This document shows positions 35,625 through 43,995 of a DNA stretch of 64,000 nt, one piece after another. The stretch lies in NCBI GenBank assembly GCA_964505385.1, contig CAZDIA010000002.1:62001-126000 (forward strand), in the 5' to 3' direction. Both the position numbers and the translations under genes were made by a program. The stretch comes from SLJN01 sp964505385. GTDB lineage: Bacteria; Bacteroidota; Rhodothermia; Balneolales; Natronogracilivirgulaceae. Numbering within the stretch: the first letter of the stretch is position 1; each line of letters starts with the position of its first letter. The notes under the pieces were generated by a model, which had not been told where the DNA came from, did not search any database, and saw nothing but the letters and a program-made list of their open reading frames with translations.

Positions 35625-36677
35625 TCATTCGATCACGCGGATTCTTGTGCCGTCTAACAGGCGCTCGGTGCCTTCCATAATGACCCGGCTGTTTGCTTGC
35701 AGTCCCTCGGTGATCAGTAGTTTTTCTTCGAAGCGTTCTCCCACTGAAACTTCCGTTCGCCGGGCGGTATCGTCATCAACCGTAAAAACAAACCGGTTAT
35801 CGGTACCGGGGATACGTTGTACGGCAGCAGCAGGCAAAAACAGGCCTTCACGCTCTTCAAGGTTTAGCCGGACCCGAGCAAACATCCCGGGATTGAGCAG
35901 CCCATCTTCATTTTCAATGCGGATTTCGGTTTTAAATGTGCGGCTTACCGGATTCACCCTTCTGGAGATGTATGAAATTTCCCCCTCGAATGACTGATCG
36001 GGGTAGGTATCAAGCTGAACAGTTACCGGCATACCCGTGTTGATCCTCGGGAAGAGCCTTTCGGACAGGTGGATCGTCACTTTAACCGGATTTGTGTTCA
36101 TCAGCGTCATCATCGCCGGTCTTGTTCCGCCGGCTGCAAAAACTTCACCTTCTACAAAATACTTGTCGCTCACGATTCCTGATATCGGGGCGGTCAGAAA
36201 CGTGTTGTCGCGTATCTGATCATAACTGCTGCGAGCATTGTCATATTCGGATTCGGCCCGCTCAAGCTGCTGACCAGAAACCGCGCCGACATCCACCAGG
36301 TTTTTCAGGCGCTCAACTTCCCGCCGGGCGATATTCAGGCGGACTTCGGCTTGATCCAGATTGGCTTGCTCCATAACGGCGAGGGTATCCCCCCGTTGAA
36401 CATAGCTACCTTCCCGGACATGCAACTGTCGGATTCGCGCGCCGGCCACACCTGAAATGTAGGCAAGTTCCCATTCCTCAATATTTCCGGGAAAGGTTCG
36501 GGTGAAACTGAGGCGCTCCTGGGTTACGCCGGTCGTCCGTACAGGAATGGCTTGTTCTTCAACGGGATCTGCGTCAGTGACGGTCGATTCTGAACTCCGG
36601 TTCTGAATAACGAGATAGAGAACTCCCAGACTTACTGCGATAATTAGAATGATGGCGATTAATTTTTTTGTGATCAT
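35625..36677 (-). CDS. Efflux RND periplasmic adaptor (HlyD/AcrA type)
   Basis: A 350-residue membrane-fusion protein bridging the RND pump and the TolC-like channel. It has an N-terminal membrane anchor (about 6-25), a barrel-sandwich/lipoyl half motif 'GVAGARIRQLHVREGSYVQR' near 78, a helical hairpin at 105-145 ('LDQAEVRLNIARREVERLKN'), the second lipoyl half 'LTAPISGIVSDKYFVEGEV' near 160, a beta-barrel and a membrane-proximal domain. There is no lipobox, so it is held by the N-terminal helix. It sits 20 bases after tolC and 50 before the pump gene. Confidence 0.93.
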   Translation of the reverse strand: MITKKLIAIILIIAVSLGVLYLVIQNRSSESTVTDADPVEEQAIPVRTTGVTQERLSFTRTFPGNIEEWELAYISGVAGARIRQLHVREGSYVQRGDTLAVMEQANLDQAEVRLNIARREVERLKNLVDVGAVSGQQLERAESEYDNARSSYDQIRDNTFLTAPISGIVSDKYFVEGEVFAAGGTRPAMMTLMNTNPVKVTIHLSERLFPRINTGMPVTVQLDTYPDQSFEGEISYISRRVNPVSRTFKTEIRIENEDGLLNPGMFARVRLNLEEREGLFLPAAAVQRIPGTDNRFVFTVDDDTARRTEVSVGERFEEKLLITEGLQANSRVIMEGTERLLDGTRIRVIE

Positions 36678-36697
36678 GTTGGTTACCCCATGCGGGA

Positions 36698-38041
36698 TTA
36701 AAGTTCAATGGATGGGTTCAGTCCGAGTATTTGCTCGAGTTCGATGATGGCATCGATATAATCAAACAGGGATTGAAGGTAGTTGAGCCGGGCATCGGTA
36801 GTGGCGAGTTCGGCATCGTTCACTTCGATTAGGCTTTGCGTGCCGTTTTCATAACCGGTACGGGCGATTTCATAGCCGCGTTCCGCCTGCGCGCGGTTCA
36901 GATCCTGAATATCTATTGCTTCACGTGCGTGCTGCATCCGGTCGGATGTTACGAGATGCTCCATAGCCAGCGCATCGGCCAGATAGTTCAGCTGCGCTTC
37001 CTGCTGTCGCAGTTGAATGCGCGTTTGTTGATTCTGAAAATTCCGCTCAAATCCGGAAAACAGGGGAACCGAGACATTCACCCCGAAATAGGTGGTTCGG
37101 ATCCAATCGTATTCAAAAGGCTGAAGTTCGTTTCCCTGCGCCTGATGGGTGTTTACGCCCACCAGCGACACGGATGGAAAATAGGCGGCGCGATTCATCT
37201 GATGCTGCTGCTGAGTGAGCCCGATTCGCGCCTGCTGCTGCAGTAAGTTCGGATTGCCGGAAAGGTCGCGACTCATTACATCAGATGGAGTCGCTTTCCA
37301 GTTGCGCTCATATAATTGCTCGAGTTCTTCTGAAAGGGCGATCTCGTCGCGGATGTCAATGCCGGTCAGCAGTTTGAGGTAGTTTTTGGCTCCCTTGTGC
37401 GCATTTTCCAACGCCCGAAGCTGAGGCTTGATATTTTCCACCTGTACGTTTGTACGGATCAGGTCAAATTCCGGCACCATCTGTTCTTCATGGAGTGATT
37501 TAACCAGCTCCAGGTTCATTTCCCGCCGGTCAAGGCTTGTTTGAAGTGCCTCAAGAGATTCACCGGTAAGTAAGACATTCAGATAGGCACGCTGCACCTC
37601 TGCTATGACCTCTTTCTCCGTGGCATCCCGCATTCTGTTGACCAGAGCTTCATTTGCTCTTGCAAGAGAAACTCCGGTGATTACCGCACGGTTATACAGC
37701 GGCATTGCAACCTGCGCATTCAGATTCATATTATGCGTGGTGCCGACCTCAAGCACATCTCCGAAGGGACTGCCTGGCGGAAGGAAAATAACCGGTAATT
37801 TGACATTATTGGTGTATTGGCCGCTAATGTCAACATTCGGTAAAAAACGGGTTTGCGATTCGCGAATGGCAGCACCGGCCGCTCTTACATCATAATCGGC
37901 ATCACGGATTTGCTGGTTGTTTTCCAGGGCGAGGTTAATCGCATCGCTGATCGTCAGGTTTTGGTAGTCCTGAGCTTGAGCGGGCTCCGGGTTTAATGCC
38001 CAAAGAAGCAGAAATAATAGTAAGAAACTCAGAGTCTTCAT
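36698..38041 (-). CDS. TolC-family outer-membrane efflux channel
   Basis: A 447-residue outer-membrane channel. A signal peptide (about 1-23, ending AQAQ) is followed by the two OEP repeats: 'LTISDAINLALENNQQIRDA' near 28 with 'FLPNVDISGQYT' near 60, and 'LLQQQARIGLTQQQHQMNRA' near 258 with 'YFPSVSLVGVN' near 281. The duplicated coiled-coil pattern is typical of TolC. It is the first structural gene after the tetR regulator (5-base gap), so the efflux complex is made together. Confidence 0.92.
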   Translation of the reverse strand: MKTLSFLLLFLLLWALNPEPAQAQDYQNLTISDAINLALENNQQIRDADYDVRAAGAAIRESQTRFLPNVDISGQYTNNVKLPVIFLPPGSPFGDVLEVGTTHNMNLNAQVAMPLYNRAVITGVSLARANEALVNRMRDATEKEVIAEVQRAYLNVLLTGESLEALQTSLDRREMNLELVKSLHEEQMVPEFDLIRTNVQVENIKPQLRALENAHKGAKNYLKLLTGIDIRDEIALSEELEQLYERNWKATPSDVMSRDLSGNPNLLQQQARIGLTQQQHQMNRAAYFPSVSLVGVNTHQAQGNELQPFEYDWIRTTYFGVNVSVPLFSGFERNFQNQQTRIQLRQQEAQLNYLADALAMEHLVTSDRMQHAREAIDIQDLNRAQAERGYEIARTGYENGTQSLIEVNDAELATTDARLNYLQSLFDYIDAIIELEQILGLNPSIEL

Positions 38042-38046
38042 TTCGG

Positions 38047-38688
38047 TTACGGTTGGAGTTCGGAATATTTTTGGCTTTCCATCACATCGTTAAGAATGGA
38101 GTGACCTTCCGGGGTTGCGATGCCCCTGATGAAGGTGAAATAAATCTGTTGAAACAGGTCGGTTCTTGCGTACCGGTCGATAGGGAAGAGATCGCGGTTA
38201 CTGATCAACTCTGACTGTGCGATGAGCGCTTTAGTCAGGATATCGTCGTGGATACTTTCCAGAATCATCCCTTGTGATTTCCCCTGTTGCATCAGCTTTG
38301 AGAGGTCGTCGTAATCTTTCTCCCATTGTTTATCAATCAAATCTCTTGAAAGTTGAGGGAAGTAGCGGCTGAGTTCGTCGAAAAATATCGGATTGAACCG
38401 GCTTATCTCCCGGATTGCGTGACCCAATAAAGCTACCATTCCTTCGATTACATTGCCGGCAGTTTCCACTAAAGTGATGTTATGTTCTCTGCGTGATTTC
38501 AGATAACTCTCCAGGCAATCGCTCAACAGCTCTTCCTTGCTTTGGAAGCTGTTGTAGAGTGTTTTCTTTGAAATCCCCAGATTGGCGGCGATACTATCCA
38601 TCGTCACGTAGTTAATACCGTGCTTTTTGAAGAGCTCGAGAGACTCGTTCAAAATCCGCTCTTTGGATTCGTCATTTTTGTTTTTCAA
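38047..38688 (-). CDS. TetR/AcrR-family transcriptional regulator
   Basis: A 213-residue TetR-type regulator with N-terminal helix-turn-helix 'ESLELFKKHGINYVTMDSIA' and 'NLGISKKTLYNSFQSKEEL' at about residues 15-50 and a variable ligand-binding C-terminal half. It leads the tolC-MFP-RND operon and most likely represses it until an effector binds. No clear operator palindrome is visible in the ~60 bases upstream of its start, so the binding site remains unassigned. Confidence 0.92.
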   Translation of the reverse strand: MKNKNDESKERILNESLELFKKHGINYVTMDSIAANLGISKKTLYNSFQSKEELLSDCLESYLKSRREHNITLVETAGNVIEGMVALLGHAIREISRFNPIFFDELSRYFPQLSRDLIDKQWEKDYDDLSKLMQQGKSQGMILESIHDDILTKALIAQSELISNRDLFPIDRYARTDLFQQIYFTFIRGIATPEGHSILNDVMESQKYSELQP

Positions 38689-39344
38689 GTCAGTAACAGG
38701 CTAAAAAGTTGGGAATAATAATTTTTCGGGATTCATTCTTTCTGTTGCAATAGAATCACATGTTAGGCAATAGGTTTTATAGTATCATCAGTCAAAACCA
38801 AAAAATGATTTAGTAAACAGCCTGCTTACACGGAATCCAAGTATGCCGGTTCAGGAGCCGGTTATGCTATCCGCATTTTATTCAGCAGGAAAGCGGTCAC
38901 TTACGAGATTAACCATCCAATTATAAATAAACAGAATATTGAGGAGGGCCGGTTAATCAGGTCTTCTCATCCACATCACAATATTGCCATTGTGATAAAC
39001 AAACGAATACTTAAGAAACGTTGAGAGTTTCCGGTTGTTGCAAGATTTGGAGTTGGTGATCTTCTTTTTTTGGCGATTTTCGTGAATAGAACACGGATTC
39101 CGAATGACGATTAATGATTATTATAAATAAGCCCTTAAGGATATTATGAGGTTCTAATCCTGCCTTTGCGGCACTGGTGATGAGGTGACAGAATACTCCA
39201 TTCCGAAAATTTATTTATAAAAATAGTGTAAACCATTATTAAACAACAACCTGTCATCCCGACCGAAATCGCGCCCGGATTTCAGTCACGGGCTTTGAGT
39301 AAATCCGTGATGGAGCGGAGGGATCTGTGTAGCAAGAAATCGGT
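38689..39344. other. Long intergenic region upstream of tetR
   Basis: No gene supported. It contains the promoter of the efflux operon near 38689-38760, scattered fragments such as a 'GAATAGAACACGGATTCC' motif near 39084, and a REP-like block at 39252-39328 listed separately. Confidence 0.4.
39252..39328. repeat. REP-like block of the TGTCATCCCGACC...GGAGGGATCT type
   Basis: The sequence opens with TGTCATCCCGACCGAA and closes with GGAGCGGAGGGATCT, a pair of signatures seen in dispersed intergenic repeats of many bacteria. Between them TCACGG/CCGTGA can pair. Only one copy is in this window, so assignment rests on recalled similarity. Confidence 0.45.
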
Positions 39345-39566
39345 CTAAACCTCGATCAAAAGTATGTCCAAATCCTGCCATGACAGCCCCCTCCATTTCC
39401 GCTGCAGAATGAATAATTGGTGAACGACAATTAGAACAGTTTTTTTGATTAAATTGGATAAATCAAAAATCTCATTAATGATATCCACTCCATCAGGTTC
39501 ATCTTCCCGGAGCAGGGAAACCTCATAATCCACACTACGTTTAAGATGCTTCCTTTGTATGTTCAC
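39345..39566 (-). pseudogene. Degraded relative of the 53-aa small protein
   Basis: From a GTG at 39564-39566 the minus strand reads 'NIQRKHLKRSVDYEVSLLRE' then 'DEPDGVDIINEIFDLSN', clearly related to the ORF at 31627-31788. It lacks the first ~11 residues, and a changed end reads on for about 35 unrelated residues to a stop at 39345. Its start overlaps the DUF309 gene on the other strand. Most likely a decayed duplicate rather than a working gene. Confidence 0.5.
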
Positions 39567-39570
39567 TCTT

Positions 39571-40104
39571 ATGCCTGAAATCCCCAGATATCTACCGGAT
39601 TTTTCTTTCCCGCCGTATACCTATGTGCCGGGGCGTTATCCGCATCCTCACCGTCATCCTTCCGGGCATAAAATGGCAACTATTCCTGACTTGCCGGCTA
39701 CAGCGGATCTTTCAGAGTGGCAACAAAATCGGGTGTACCTGGCCGGTATTGACTTATTCAACCATGGTTATTACTGGGAAGCCCATGAACAGTGGGAAGC
39801 GCTCTGGCATCTTACCGACCGGCAAAGCGCCGAAGCCGATTTCTATCGCGGGTTGATTAAACTGGCTGCCTCAGGAGTGAAAATCAGGGAAGGGAAGATG
39901 AGAGGAGCTCAACGACATGCTGAAAAAGCAAGAGATTTGTTTGATGAAATAGTACCAAAGTACGAAGTGCCACAAGTTGGTGGACTTCGAATGCATGATT
40001 TGACCGGCTTTTGTGACCGGATTATTTACCAATTAACGGAGAATAAACTTCCGTCGGAACTGAACTCAGAAAAAGTCTTTGATTGGTATTTAACTCCCGG
40101 ATGA
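39571..40104 (+). CDS. DUF309 family protein
   Basis: The core 'AGIDLFNHGYYWEAHEQWEA' then 'LWHLT' and 'FYRGLIKLAASGVKIREGK' is the DUF309 signature (a helical bundle with a conserved H-E-x-x-E/W-E cluster). Function unknown. An ~50-residue Pro/His/Tyr-rich N-terminal extension ('PRYLPDFSFPPYTYVPGRYP', 'HPHRHPSGH') precedes it, as in some DUF309 proteins from Bacteroidota, and could bind metal. The ATG at 39571 is preferred over 39559, which lies inside the divergent remnant. Its stop is 8 bases from the stop of the convergent gene. Confidence 0.8.
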   Translation: MPEIPRYLPDFSFPPYTYVPGRYPHPHRHPSGHKMATIPDLPATADLSEWQQNRVYLAGIDLFNHGYYWEAHEQWEALWHLTDRQSAEADFYRGLIKLAASGVKIREGKMRGAQRHAEKARDLFDEIVPKYEVPQVGGLRMHDLTGFCDRIIYQLTENKLPSELNSEKVFDWYLTPG

Positions 40105-40112
40105 AGCCGTCC

Positions 40113-40373
40113 TCACATTCGCTGTTTTTTAAATTTATCCAGGGAAATATAGCTCATTTCACCGGTTTCGGTGTCTTCAAGTCGCGCATAGACATCGAGG
40201 CATACTCTGCCGGCATCAGGCGGTTTTAGATTGATGATGTGATCGTTGCTTACAATCCGGTATCTGCGGGTATCGTAGCGGTTTGTATTGCGGTCAAGTA
40301 CTTGCAATTCGCAAATATCTCCGACAAGATGCCTGGTGTTTTGGATGAGTTGTTCGGCTGATTTCTTCTGCAT
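40113..40373 (-). CDS. Small hypothetical protein (86 aa)
   Basis: An 86-residue soluble product starting MQKKSAEQLIQNTRHLVGD, with alternating strand-like segments ('ICELQVLDRNTNRY', 'RRYRIVSNDHIINLKP', 'VCLDVYARLEDTETGEMSYI'). I do not recognise it. A Lys/Arg-rich end 'LDKFKKQRM' is present. It is convergent with the DUF309 gene and divergent from the 162-residue hypothetical gene at 40457. Codon use looks normal, so it is likely real. Confidence 0.5.
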   Translation of the reverse strand: MQKKSAEQLIQNTRHLVGDICELQVLDRNTNRYDTRRYRIVSNDHIINLKPPDAGRVCLDVYARLEDTETGEMSYISLDKFKKQRM

Positions 40374-40456
40374 GGTTAAAGTTTCAGTTTGATTTATTTA
40401 TCGAGATTTTTTGAGTGTTTAAATGACTCGAAAATTATAACCACAAAAGATGTACT

Positions 40457-40945
40457 ATGCGAATGAAACGAATTCACTATTTAGCTGCCGAGTTTTTTAA
40501 TTATAGCTATGATAATTACGAGAGCCATCTCGGGATCGGAAATGTGCGTTTTGAAGAGCTTATGCCTCAAGATGCTGCTGTATACGAACGGGCTGAAAAG
40601 GAGGGGTGGTCCGATGAACAGATTGCAGCTCAAACCGGGGATAAAATTGAAAGAATCCCCCGATTGAGGGAAAAATTCAGAGAAGCAATGACCATTGTTG
40701 ATGCTGAAGATCCTGCCGAGTCATTCCTTCATAGCGTCCGGGCAGTGGTTGAATTTGCTGTAAAGGAAGGGCTGGATGATGAAAAAAGTATAAACAATCT
40801 AATCGGGCAAATTTGCTATCGGACAGCAGATCTTAGCTTTATTTTAAAGGAGAATAATGAGCCCCTTTGGAAATATTCTCAGAAGTTGAGATCACAATCT
40901 GATGATATATCAGACATAGACCATGATTTTGATTTCGGTGGGTAA
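40457..40945 (+). CDS. Hypothetical protein (162 aa)
   Basis: A soluble, acidic, helical product that I do not recognise. It opens with 'MRMKRIHYLAAEFFNYSYDN', contains 'AEKEGWSDEQIAAQTGDKIE', which resembles a short helix-turn-helix, and ends in the Asp-rich 'SDDISDIDHDFDFGG'. Start is ATG 40457; another ATG two codons on is possible. It is divergent from the 86-residue gene, with a shared promoter region of about 80 bases. Confidence 0.5.
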   Translation: MRMKRIHYLAAEFFNYSYDNYESHLGIGNVRFEELMPQDAAVYERAEKEGWSDEQIAAQTGDKIERIPRLREKFREAMTIVDAEDPAESFLHSVRAVVEFAVKEGLDDEKSINNLIGQICYRTADLSFILKENNEPLWKYSQKLRSQSDDISDIDHDFDFGG

Positions 40946-41370
40946 ATTCAGGATTCCAAATCTGCAGGCTTGAAATTCAGTATTTAAGATTAGTACCATA
41001 TCAATACTAATGTTATAAAATTTTTGACACCTTCATTCCTGACTAAAAAGTATGGGGTAGAGTTTACCTGTAAAAGGAACTTAATAAGACCGATTATTGG
41101 CTTCGAATGATAATTTTATAATCAGCTGAACAAACAGGTTAATTTTCATTTGTATCCGGTTAAAAGTCGAAGAGGCCCATCTGGTTAGGATTTGATATAT
41201 CAGATTCAGTGAGTGATTGGTCCTCGTATTTCATTCAATTGTAATCATCGGGATATTTTTGATTGTGCTGGCGGTCTCTCTTGTCAAGCTGCAATGAAAA
41301 ACTATAAATACAGATCGGATGTTGGATTCCGAAAGTGAAAATATCTCATTCCGGTCTAAATCAAATAATT
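40946..41370. other. Intergenic region before the HAD phosphatase
   Basis: No supported gene. A 26-codon frame at 41217-41297 (TTG start) would encode one hydrophobic helix ('IVIIGIFLIVLAVSLVKLQ') but has no ribosome site. A 5' extension of the HAD gene to GTG 41335 is possible but not favoured. Confidence 0.4.
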
Positions 41371-42153
41371 ATGACGAATACGGCGGAAACTCAAGGATTG
41401 TTGGTAGACTTATCGGGAACCATCTACATTGATGATCAAGTGGTGCCGGGGGCTTTGGAGGCACTTGAAAAAATCAGGAATGCAGGTATACCTATTCGTT
41501 TTGTTACCAATACTACCAGTCAACCTCGGTCTGTGATCATCAAAAAGCTCAGGAATTTAGGGTTTGATATCGAAGAAAACGAAATATTTACAGCTACTGT
41601 GGCAGCGGACCGGTACCTTAAATCAGCTGGTTACCGAAAATGTAACTTTCTATTGAAGGAAGAGGTTCTTGAGGATATTACCGGATGCATACATTCAGAA
41701 AAACATCCTGAAGCGGTGGTAGTAGGTGACCTTGGAGGGGCATTCACTTTCGATAAACTGAACCGTGCGTTTAATAATTTATTAGATGGCGCTCAACTTT
41801 TTGCATTAGCAAAAAACCGGTATTTTGAAAAAGAAGGTGCTCTGCAAATAGATGTCGGAGGGTTCGTTGCAGCACTTGAATACAGCGCTGATACGAAAGC
41901 CATGTTAATCGGTAAACCTGCGGTATCATTTTTTAATACCGCCGCCGCATCTCTTAATATCAATCCGGAAAATGTCGCAATGGTAGGAGATGATATAGAA
42001 TCGGATTGCCAGGGCGCAATGCATGTCGGAATGCATGGTATATTGGTTAAAACCGGAAAGTATCGGCCGGAACTTTCTGAAAAGTCTGGTATAACCCCGA
42101 CAGCTTCTCTAAACTCTATTGCCGATTTGCCTGAATATCTTGGGCTGACTTAA
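41371..42153 (+). CDS. HAD-superfamily IIA phosphatase (NagD/LHPP-like)
   Basis: A 260-residue HAD hydrolase. Motif I appears as 'GLLVDLSGTIYIDDQVVPGA' near residue 9, where the usual D-x-D-G reads D-L-S-G: the nucleophile Asp is kept, but the second Asp (acid/base) is Ser, as in the LHPP/HDHD2 subgroup. Motif II is 'FVTNTTSQ' near 44, motif III 'MLIGKPAVSFF' near 180, and motif IV 'MVGDDIESDCQGAMHVGMHG' near 205. The type IIA cap lies between motifs II and III. Start at ATG 41371. Its 3' end faces the GH13 gene across a hairpin array. Substrate unknown. Confidence 0.85.
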   Translation: MTNTAETQGLLVDLSGTIYIDDQVVPGALEALEKIRNAGIPIRFVTNTTSQPRSVIIKKLRNLGFDIEENEIFTATVAADRYLKSAGYRKCNFLLKEEVLEDITGCIHSEKHPEAVVVGDLGGAFTFDKLNRAFNNLLDGAQLFALAKNRYFEKEGALQIDVGGFVAALEYSADTKAMLIGKPAVSFFNTAAASLNINPENVAMVGDDIESDCQGAMHVGMHGILVKTGKYRPELSEKSGITPTASLNSIADLPEYLGLT

Positions 42154-42237
42154 GTCTCATTATTCACAAAATTTTGATGAACATTTTTCAGGCTTAAACA
42201 GTACGAAACCTTGATCTTATTCAGGTCACAGTGGCAG

Positions 42238-42309
42238 ATTGAGGCAACTGAGGCCGAACCTCAATTACCTCAATTACCCTAATTACCTAACTATCTCAAT
42301 TAGCCTCAA
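42238..42309. repeat. Tandem-unit hairpin between convergent HAD and GH13 genes
   Basis: The left arm ATTGAGGCAACTGAGG (42238-42253) faces a right arm of repeated CTCAATTAC-like units of 8-9 bases (42259-42309), which extends into the last codons of the GH13 gene. It can fold into a hairpin and probably separates the two converging transcripts. Confidence 0.6.
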
Positions 42310-43720
42310 ATACCCGGTAATCCCATGCCTCGAGAGAGAATGTTTCCGTTTCGGTTAATTCAACGGTTTCACCTGTGAATACTTCCGTGTAACTGCCCGG
42401 CATACTTGCGGAATTCAGCTCGCATTCAATTTCCTCATCCGAAACATTGATGACGACAAAAATGCCTTCCCCGTCTTGTTTGCGGGTAAATGAGATGGCT
42501 TGATCCTCATGAGAAGATTCCACCCACTCTAGCGATGCTCCGTGAAGTCCGTTATGAAGTGCACTGTTATCACGATTCAAATGAAGCAGAGTGGTGTAGA
42601 AATCCATAAAGGGAGAGTCAAAATCCCAGGTGATTTCATCCTTATAGAAAAACTCAAGGTTGTGGTCAAGCCCTACCTCTTGGCCGTTGTAGACCAATGG
42701 CATTCCTTCAATGGTGGATTTGAGTACCGCCATAGCTTTGGTTCCCTCGCCGAAGCGCTCAACAGCTGAGGCATCCCAGGTATTTTCATCATGATTGGAT
42801 GTCATCTGCATGCGGTAAGCATAATCCGGGAATTCATCAAAATTCTCATCGTAGCGCTGACGGTATTGCTCGGCTGTGATCTCACCCTGGCCAAGTTCAT
42901 TTTTAGCGTGCATCAAGTCCCAAGCATATGACATGTCAAAGGCTGCTTCATGATGCTCCGGGGTTTCAGCTTCAGCCAGCATAAACACCGGCTTGATGTC
43001 ATCGAGTCGTTCTCGCGCTTCATTCCAAAACTGAGTGGGCACATAATCGGCAACATCAGCACGGTAGCCGTCAATGTTAAACTCTGTAACCCAGTATTCC
43101 ATCACTTCTTTCATATAGTCCCATGTCTCAGGGTTGTCATAATCGAGTTGAGCGACATCATCCCAGTCGGTATCCTCGGGATAGTAAAACTCTCCGTCTT
43201 CATCGGTAGAGTAAAGTTCGGGTCGCTCATCCATTAATGGATTGTCCCACGCAGTGTGATTGGCAACAAGATCAAGGATCACATACATATCGTGCTCGTG
43301 GGCTTTATCGACCACTGCCTGGAAATCTTCATCGTCTCCGAACTCAGGGTTGACGCCGAAAAAATCTTTTATGGAATAGTTGCTTCCCAAAACTTCACCT
43401 TCCGGCCGCTCATCCCCAACGTAATCGTCTTTACGTCTCTCTTCGCCAATCGGATGAATCGGCATAAACCATAGGATTTCAACGCCCATTTCCTGTAGGC
43501 GCGGGATGTGTTCACTGAACGCTTCAAACGTTCCTTCTTCAGTATACTGGCGGGGATTTACTTCATAAATCGTAGCATTGTATGCCCATTCGGGCGTATT
43601 TAACGGTGATTCCATTTCTTCCACCTGCTCAGGATCTTCCGCTGGCTCGCAGCCGGAAAGTCCGATACCGAAAGCCAACAAGACAAACAAACTTAGTGTG
43701 CCGGTGATATGTTTTTTCAT
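42296..43720 (-). CDS. Secreted GH13 alpha-amylase family lipoprotein
   Basis: A 474-residue glycoside hydrolase with lipobox LSGC (Cys24), so it is likely anchored in the outer membrane or periplasm. GH13 conserved regions are intact: I 'DLVANH' near 150, II 'GYRADVAD' with nucleophile D222, III 'MLAEAE' with acid/base E250, IV 'TSNHDEN' with D311. The C-terminal ~80 residues form the usual beta-domain. It would cleave alpha-1,4 glucans or oligosaccharides such as maltodextrins. A LacI-type palindrome lies 71 bases upstream of the start. No susCD pair is adjacent. Confidence 0.9.
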   Translation of the reverse strand: MKKHITGTLSLFVLLAFGIGLSGCEPAEDPEQVEEMESPLNTPEWAYNATIYEVNPRQYTEEGTFEAFSEHIPRLQEMGVEILWFMPIHPIGEERRKDDYVGDERPEGEVLGSNYSIKDFFGVNPEFGDDEDFQAVVDKAHEHDMYVILDLVANHTAWDNPLMDERPELYSTDEDGEFYYPEDTDWDDVAQLDYDNPETWDYMKEVMEYWVTEFNIDGYRADVADYVPTQFWNEARERLDDIKPVFMLAEAETPEHHEAAFDMSYAWDLMHAKNELGQGEITAEQYRQRYDENFDEFPDYAYRMQMTSNHDENTWDASAVERFGEGTKAMAVLKSTIEGMPLVYNGQEVGLDHNLEFFYKDEITWDFDSPFMDFYTTLLHLNRDNSALHNGLHGASLEWVESSHEDQAISFTRKQDGEGIFVVINVSDEEIECELNSASMPGSYTEVFTGETVELTETETFSLEAWDYRVFEAN

Positions 43721-43790
43721 AGGATCAAAAGTATTAGTTATTTAGTGTAAATAATATCCCGGATGTGTTTATCCGGAATCCCTAAAATAC

Positions 43791-43808
43791 AATGTAACCG
43801 CTTACATT
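43791..43808. promoter_or_regulatory. LacI-family operator upstream of the GH13 gene
   Basis: AATGTAACCGCTTACATT contains TGTAAnCGnTTACA, the core recognised by LacI/GalR regulators of sugar genes, with arms matching over 7 bp each side. It lies 71 bases before the GH13 start and 188 before sufB, so it most likely serves the amylase. No LacI-type regulator gene is in the window. Confidence 0.6.
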
Positions 43809-43960
43809 CAATAATTTTTTGGAACGATTTGAATGAATCGTAACTTTGGGAGTATGTCAATTTAGAATAAATAAAAATAATAATCCCGGAATTAGGTTGT
43901 ACGTGTGTCGTCGGCATACTATTTAAATATTGCAATGGCGGCTAAAATTGGATTCCGGTG

Positions 43961-43966
43961 TATAAT
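43961..43966 (+). promoter_or_regulatory. Possible -10 element for sufB
   Basis: TATAAT at 43961-43966 lies 30 bases before the sufB ATG. No matching -35 at standard spacing is evident, so this is tentative. Confidence 0.3.
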
Positions 43967-43995
43967 TAACAAATAAATTTCAAACCAGGTGCAAT

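Noticed and set aside
31627..39566. A prophage or integrative element between the two small ORFs
   Set aside because: No integrase, tRNA site or phage genes; the content is a standard efflux operon and a UPF0316 gene.
41217..41297. A 26-codon TTG-start frame with one hydrophobic helix
   Set aside because: Too short to judge and no ribosome site; T-rich DNA readily yields hydrophobic frames.
43738..43935. A 65-codon minus-strand frame upstream of the GH13 gene
   Set aside because: It spans the LacI-type operator and the shared promoter region; no motif.
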